Positions 15,660 to 17,700 of a stretch of 17,700 nucleotides of DNA are shown piece after piece (position 1 is the first letter of the stretch; each line of letters opens with the position of its first letter). Location: NCBI GenBank assembly GCA_934219025.1, contig CAKQDG010000038.1:1-17700 (forward strand). The letters are read 5' to 3'. The notes under the pieces were generated by a model. The model searched no databases. It had not been told where the DNA came from and was given only the letters and a program-made list of their open reading frames with translations. The DNA comes from an uncultured Prevotella sp. (lineage in GTDB: Bacteria > Bacteroidota > Bacteroidia > Bacteroidales > Bacteroidaceae). The position numbers were made by a program, and so were the translations under genes.

Positions 15660-15896
15660 TTATTTTGCGTTCTCCTCGATATATTTGATAGCGTCGCCAA
15701 CAGTTGCGATTGACTCTGACTTGTCATCTGGAATAGTGATGTTGAACTCTTTCTCGAATTCCATGATGAGCTCTACAGTGTCAAGAGAGTCTGCACCGAG
15801 GTCGTTTGTGAAGCTTGCTTCTGGCTTAACCTCTGACTCTTCTACACCAAGTTTGTCAACGATGATAGCTTTTACTTTTGATTCAATTTCTGACAT
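15660..15896 (-). CDS. acpP: Acyl carrier protein
   Basis: A 78-residue acidic helical protein, the standard ACP size. The 4'-phosphopantetheine attachment site is Ser37 in [16 protein letters not shown]. It carries growing acyl chains for fatty acid synthesis and delivers them to enzymes such as FabF, encoded next. It has its own upstream promoter and a strong terminator right after, consistent with a short abundant mRNA. Confidence 0.98.
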   Translation of the reverse strand: MSEIESKVKAIIVDKLGVEESEVKPEASFTNDLGADSLDTVELIMEFEKEFNITIPDDKSESIATVGDAIKYIEENAK

Positions 15897-15949
15897 AATT
15901 GTAATGTTTAAAATGTTTTAAATTATTTTCTTTCTTAAAAAATCGGATG

Positions 15950-15981
15950 CAAAGGAACGAATTTTTATTTACGTATGCAAG
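15950..15981 (-). promoter_or_regulatory. Promoter of acpP
   Basis: On the - strand, TTCCTTTG (15957-15950) is one base from the -7 consensus TAnnTTTG, and CTTG (15981-15978) sits 20 bases upstream in the -33 position. The predicted start near 15943 leaves about 45 bases of leader before the ATG at 15896. Confidence 0.6.
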
Positions 15982-15991
15982 TATTTGTTGT

Positions 15992-16033
15992 AAAAAAGCA
16001 CTATTTATTGCACACGCCCACCCACTCTGTGCA
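15992..16033 (-). terminator. Possible weak terminator after pdxB
   Basis: TGCACA (16009-16014) pairs with TGTGCA (16028-16033) around a 13-base loop. On the - strand it is followed, after ATAAATAGTGC, by T6 (complement of 15992-15997). The short stem and offset T-run make it weak; the pdxB transcript might read into acpP. Confidence 0.4.
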
Positions 16034-16047
16034 TAAAATTGAGCCTT

Positions 16048-17076
16048 TTATTCCGTTTTTTCGCGTCGCAGGGGATAATTTCCGCGCAAATTCTCAAACT
16101 CTTTTGGAGCGGCTTTCAGTCGCCGGCTGTCGTTGAGCGGGTTATACAGTTGCAGCAAGCGGTCGTCTGCCGAACCGCTCAGGTGGAAGTCAGCCGGCAG
16201 CGCTGGCGGAGCGATATGCCATCGGTTAGCTATTCCGAAGTGTCGGCACAGAGCGCTTATCACCATATTGTCGGCATTCGTCTTCCCGTCGGCACTGTAT
16301 CCGGCGATGTGTGGTGTTCCTATATATACCTTATTTAATAGGGCGAGGTTTATGTTAGGCTCGTTCTCCCACGTGTCCACCACGGCATCCGCCACACATC
16401 CGCTCTGCAGGGCACGTAGCAGCGCCGCATTGTCTACCACCGCGCCGCGACTGGTGTTCACCACGAAAGGCGCGCGCGCCAGTCTGCCGAAGAAGCTCTC
16501 GTCGGCAAGGTGAAAAGTGGGGTATTTGCCGCCTTTCGTGAACGGCACGTGGAAAGTAATCACCTTGCACTCCCTCTCTATCCGGTCCATGCCCACGAAC
16601 TCCTCTGCCGTGCAGCCGGCATCCTGCAATGGCGGGTCGCACACGAGCACCCTGAATCCCATGGCGCGTGCCTGTGCAGCCACCTTGGAGCCCACATGAC
16701 CGTAGCCCACCACGCCCACGGTGTGCTCCGCCGGGTTGAGTCCTTTGTTGCGGCATAGCAGAATGAGAGTGGAGCGCAGATACTGCGCCACGCTGCCCGA
16801 GTTGCATCCCGGGCAGTTTGTCCATTCTATGCCGGCGCGCTTCATATATGCGGTGTCGATATGGTCGAAGCCTATCGTTGCAGTGGCAATAAACTTCACG
16901 CGGCTGCCCTTTAGCAGTTGTTCGTTGCAGTGGGTTCTCGTTCTCACAATCATGGCATCGGCATCTTTCACGTCGGCTGCCGATATGTCGGCTCCCTTGA
17001 TATACACGGCATCGGGAGTGATCTGCCGTATTGTTTCCCTGATATAGGGAATCTTGTCGTCGATAACTATTTTCAT
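16048..17076 (-). CDS. pdxB: Erythronate-4-phosphate dehydrogenase
   Basis: A 342-residue protein. The start at 17076 (MKIVIDDKIPYI) matches the family's N-terminus; extension to 17166 would run past the promoter. It is a D-2-hydroxyacid dehydrogenase fold: NAD-binding GYGHVGS at 124-130, and catalytic Arg210 (NTSRGAVVD), Glu239 (DTWENEP) and His256 (TPHIAGYS). ATATIGFDHID near 65-74 and NCPGCNSGSVAQY near 87-99 are PdxB-specific patterns. PdxB oxidises 4-phosphoerythronate in the DXP-independent branch of pyridoxal phosphate synthesis. The C-terminal dimerisation part is somewhat shorter than in E. coli. No other pdx gene is in the window, and it stands alone with its own promoter. Confidence 0.93.
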   Translation of the reverse strand: MKIVIDDKIPYIRETIRQITPDAVYIKGADISAADVKDADAMIVRTRTHCNEQLLKGSRVKFIATATIGFDHIDTAYMKRAGIEWTNCPGCNSGSVAQYLRSTLILLCRNKGLNPAEHTVGVVGYGHVGSKVAAQARAMGFRVLVCDPPLQDAGCTAEEFVGMDRIERECKVITFHVPFTKGGKYPTFHLADESFFGRLARAPFVVNTSRGAVVDNAALLRALQSGCVADAVVDTWENEPNINLALLNKVYIGTPHIAGYSADGKTNADNMVISALCRHFGIANRWHIAPPALPADFHLSGSADDRLLQLYNPLNDSRRLKAAPKEFENLRGNYPLRREKTE

Positions 17077-17102
17077 CCTTTTATCTTTTGATAAACCCGT
17101 GG

Positions 17103-17110
17103 CAAAGGTA
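17103..17110 (-). promoter_or_regulatory. Promoter -7 element of pdxB
   Basis: CAAAGGTA on the + strand reads TACCTTTG on the - strand, an exact match to TAnnTTTG. Its distance from the ATG at 17076 implies a leader of about 20 bases. I see no convincing TTTG at the -33 position. Confidence 0.55.
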
Positions 17111-17166
17111 AGTCTATTTAGCGAGAAACAGTCATCATGCTGCCACAAATCTTTTTGTCGCCCCAC

Positions 17167-17433
17167 TCAAATAATTTTTATTATCAGAAGGATTATGGTT
17201 TTTAGACAAAAACCGATAAAACACCCTCACCAAGTAAGACCCTCGTTCCTCGGGTCAATCGATGTATTATCATATTTCCTTATGAGAACAAGTTCTCAAC
17301 GGAAATCCGCTAATCCATCGCCAATGCCTTCGGCATTTTTTTACTTTGTTCGGGCGATAAACATAAAAAACATATTCAATCAATTATTCAAGTTTCGGGT
17401 TTGTAATCTTCCCCTCCCCCGCCTCCCCCTCCG
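17167..17433. other. Intergenic region without a credible gene; hairpin-rich
   Basis: No reading frame here resembles a protein. The stretch holds GACCC/GGGTC (17238-17242 with 17252-17256), TGAGAAC/GTTCTCA around AA (17283-17298), and a terminator at 17323-17342. After that it is AT-rich up to a C-rich run near 17410. It could hold a small RNA, but no clear + strand promoter was found. Confidence 0.5.
17323..17342 (+). terminator. Intrinsic terminator in the intergenic region
   Basis: AATGCC (17323-17328) pairs with GGCATT (17332-17337) around the triloop TTC, followed by a run of T through 17342. It would stop a + strand transcript, yet no + strand gene precedes it within the intergenic region. 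Confidence 0.7.
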
Positions 17434-17445
17434 GGGGCGGAGCGG
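17417..17445. repeat. GC-rich hairpin at the left edge of the repeat array
   Basis: CCCCC (17425-17429) pairs with GGGGG (17433-17437) around TCC, and further C-G pairs extend the stem outward with three mismatches (about ten pairs of thirteen). The right arm is also the head of the first 72-bp repeat. Confidence 0.65.
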
Positions 17446-17601
17446 TTACCTTTTAAATGCCATAACCCGAAGCAACTACAGCCTCTGCAAGAACCAGAGT
17501 ACCTAGGGGCGGAGCGGTTACCTTTTAAATGGCATATCCCGAAGCAACTACAGCCTCTGCAAGAACCAGAGTACCTAGGGGCGGAGCGGTTACCTTTAAA
17601 T
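17434..17601. repeat. 72-bp tandem repeats: two full copies and a partial third
   Basis: Copy 1 is 17434-17505 and copy 2 is 17506-17577. They differ at only two positions (TGCCATAACCC versus TGGCATATCCC). A third partial copy, 17578-17601, ends after AAATG and lacks one T. Each unit starts GGGGCGGAGCGGTTACC, contains a small hairpin CTCTG/CAGAG around CAAGAAC, and ends GAGTACCTA. There are no spacers between units. Confidence 0.93.
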
Positions 17602-17685
17602 GTAATAAACTTACATATCTGTAATTACAAAAATCAGTATCATTACTAATTTTACCAGTAAACATTTAAGCTTTTAGCAGAAAGA

Positions 17686-17700
17686 GTAACTGCTCCGCCC
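17686..17700. repeat. Inverted copy of the repeat head at the window edge
   Basis: GTAACTGCTCCGCCC is the reverse complement of the repeat head at 17579-17593 with one mismatch (GGGCGGAGCAGTTAC versus GGGCGGAGCGGTTAC). The similarity may extend inward to CATTTAAG near 17663, matching CTTTAAATG of the partial third copy. It continues beyond the window. Confidence 0.75.

Noticed and set aside
17077..17166. N-terminal extension of pdxB
   Set aside because: It spans the -7 promoter element, and the family N-terminus begins at MKIVIDDKIP.
17054..17506. A + strand open frame of 150 codons over the right intergenic region
   Set aside because: It begins inside pdxB antisense, crosses the terminator at 17323-17342 and runs into the repeat array. 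Its translation has no domain-like pattern.
17434..17601. CRISPR array
   Set aside because: The 72-bp units are directly adjacent with no unique spacers, too long for CRISPR repeats, and no cas genes are present.
17579..17700. Insertion sequence
   Set aside because: Inverted repeats are present, but no transposase frame fits between them and no target-site duplication can be checked at the window edge. Reported only as repeats.

Overview
The window looks like chromosomal DNA of a Bacteroidales bacterium, most likely Prevotella or a close relative. The reasons are: a Bacteroidetes-type promoter (TTTG, 20 bases, TAnnTTTG) before the 7222 gene and matching -7 elements elsewhere; starts without Shine-Dalgarno sequences; many lipoproteins; families common in that group (DUF4369/TlpA-like, Omp28-related, a DUF6029-like barrel, RhuM-Fic); and secreted proteins with the short C-terminal tail common in Prevotella. 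The species is inference.

Layout. Bases 1-72 are the 3' part of a tRNA-Leu(UAA). A + strand series follows: an OmpA-like/TPR lipoprotein (132-1808), a DUF4369-type lipoprotein with a thioredoxin fold that has lost its CxxC (1907-2899), a YifB/ComM AAA+ ATPase (2963-4510), an AT-richer RhuM-Fic fusion (4537-5529) and a secreted, probably DUF4832-type, glycosidase-like protein (5543-7015). A 206-bp gap (7016-7221) carries two terminator hairpins and a clear promoter. Next comes a cell-envelope cluster: TlpA-like thioredoxin (7222-7746), three tandem dyad elements (7756-7817), an outer-membrane beta-barrel (7884-9557), an Omp28 lipoprotein with CVNC (9561-10397), a small secreted protein whose only cysteines form a CFPGLC motif (10477-11163), and a large secreted Omp28-like protein with CPNC (11184-13112). 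A strong bidirectional terminator (13135-13180) closes it.

The rest is on the - strand, read right to left: pdxB (17076-16048), acpP (15896-15660), fabF (15502-14240) and rnc (14250-13204). acpP has its own promoter. A strong hairpin plus T-tract lies between acpP and fabF, and probably makes acpP mRNA exceed fabF-rnc mRNA. fabF and rnc overlap by 11 nt.

The right end (17167-17700) has no credible gene. It holds a short hairpin-rich stretch ending in a terminator, a GC-rich hairpin, two 72-bp tandem repeats with a partial third, and an inverted copy of the repeat's GC-rich head at the very edge.

How the genes may work together (inference): the 7222-13112 block reads as an extracytoplasmic thiol-redox or surface-protein module. 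It combines a periplasmic thioredoxin-like protein, an outer-membrane barrel, two Omp28 proteins with active-site-like CxNC motifs, and a small two-cysteine protein that could be their client. This is the best candidate for an undescribed system here. The RhuM-Fic gene with its internal perfect DNA palindrome, and the repeat array at the right edge, are the next most interesting items.
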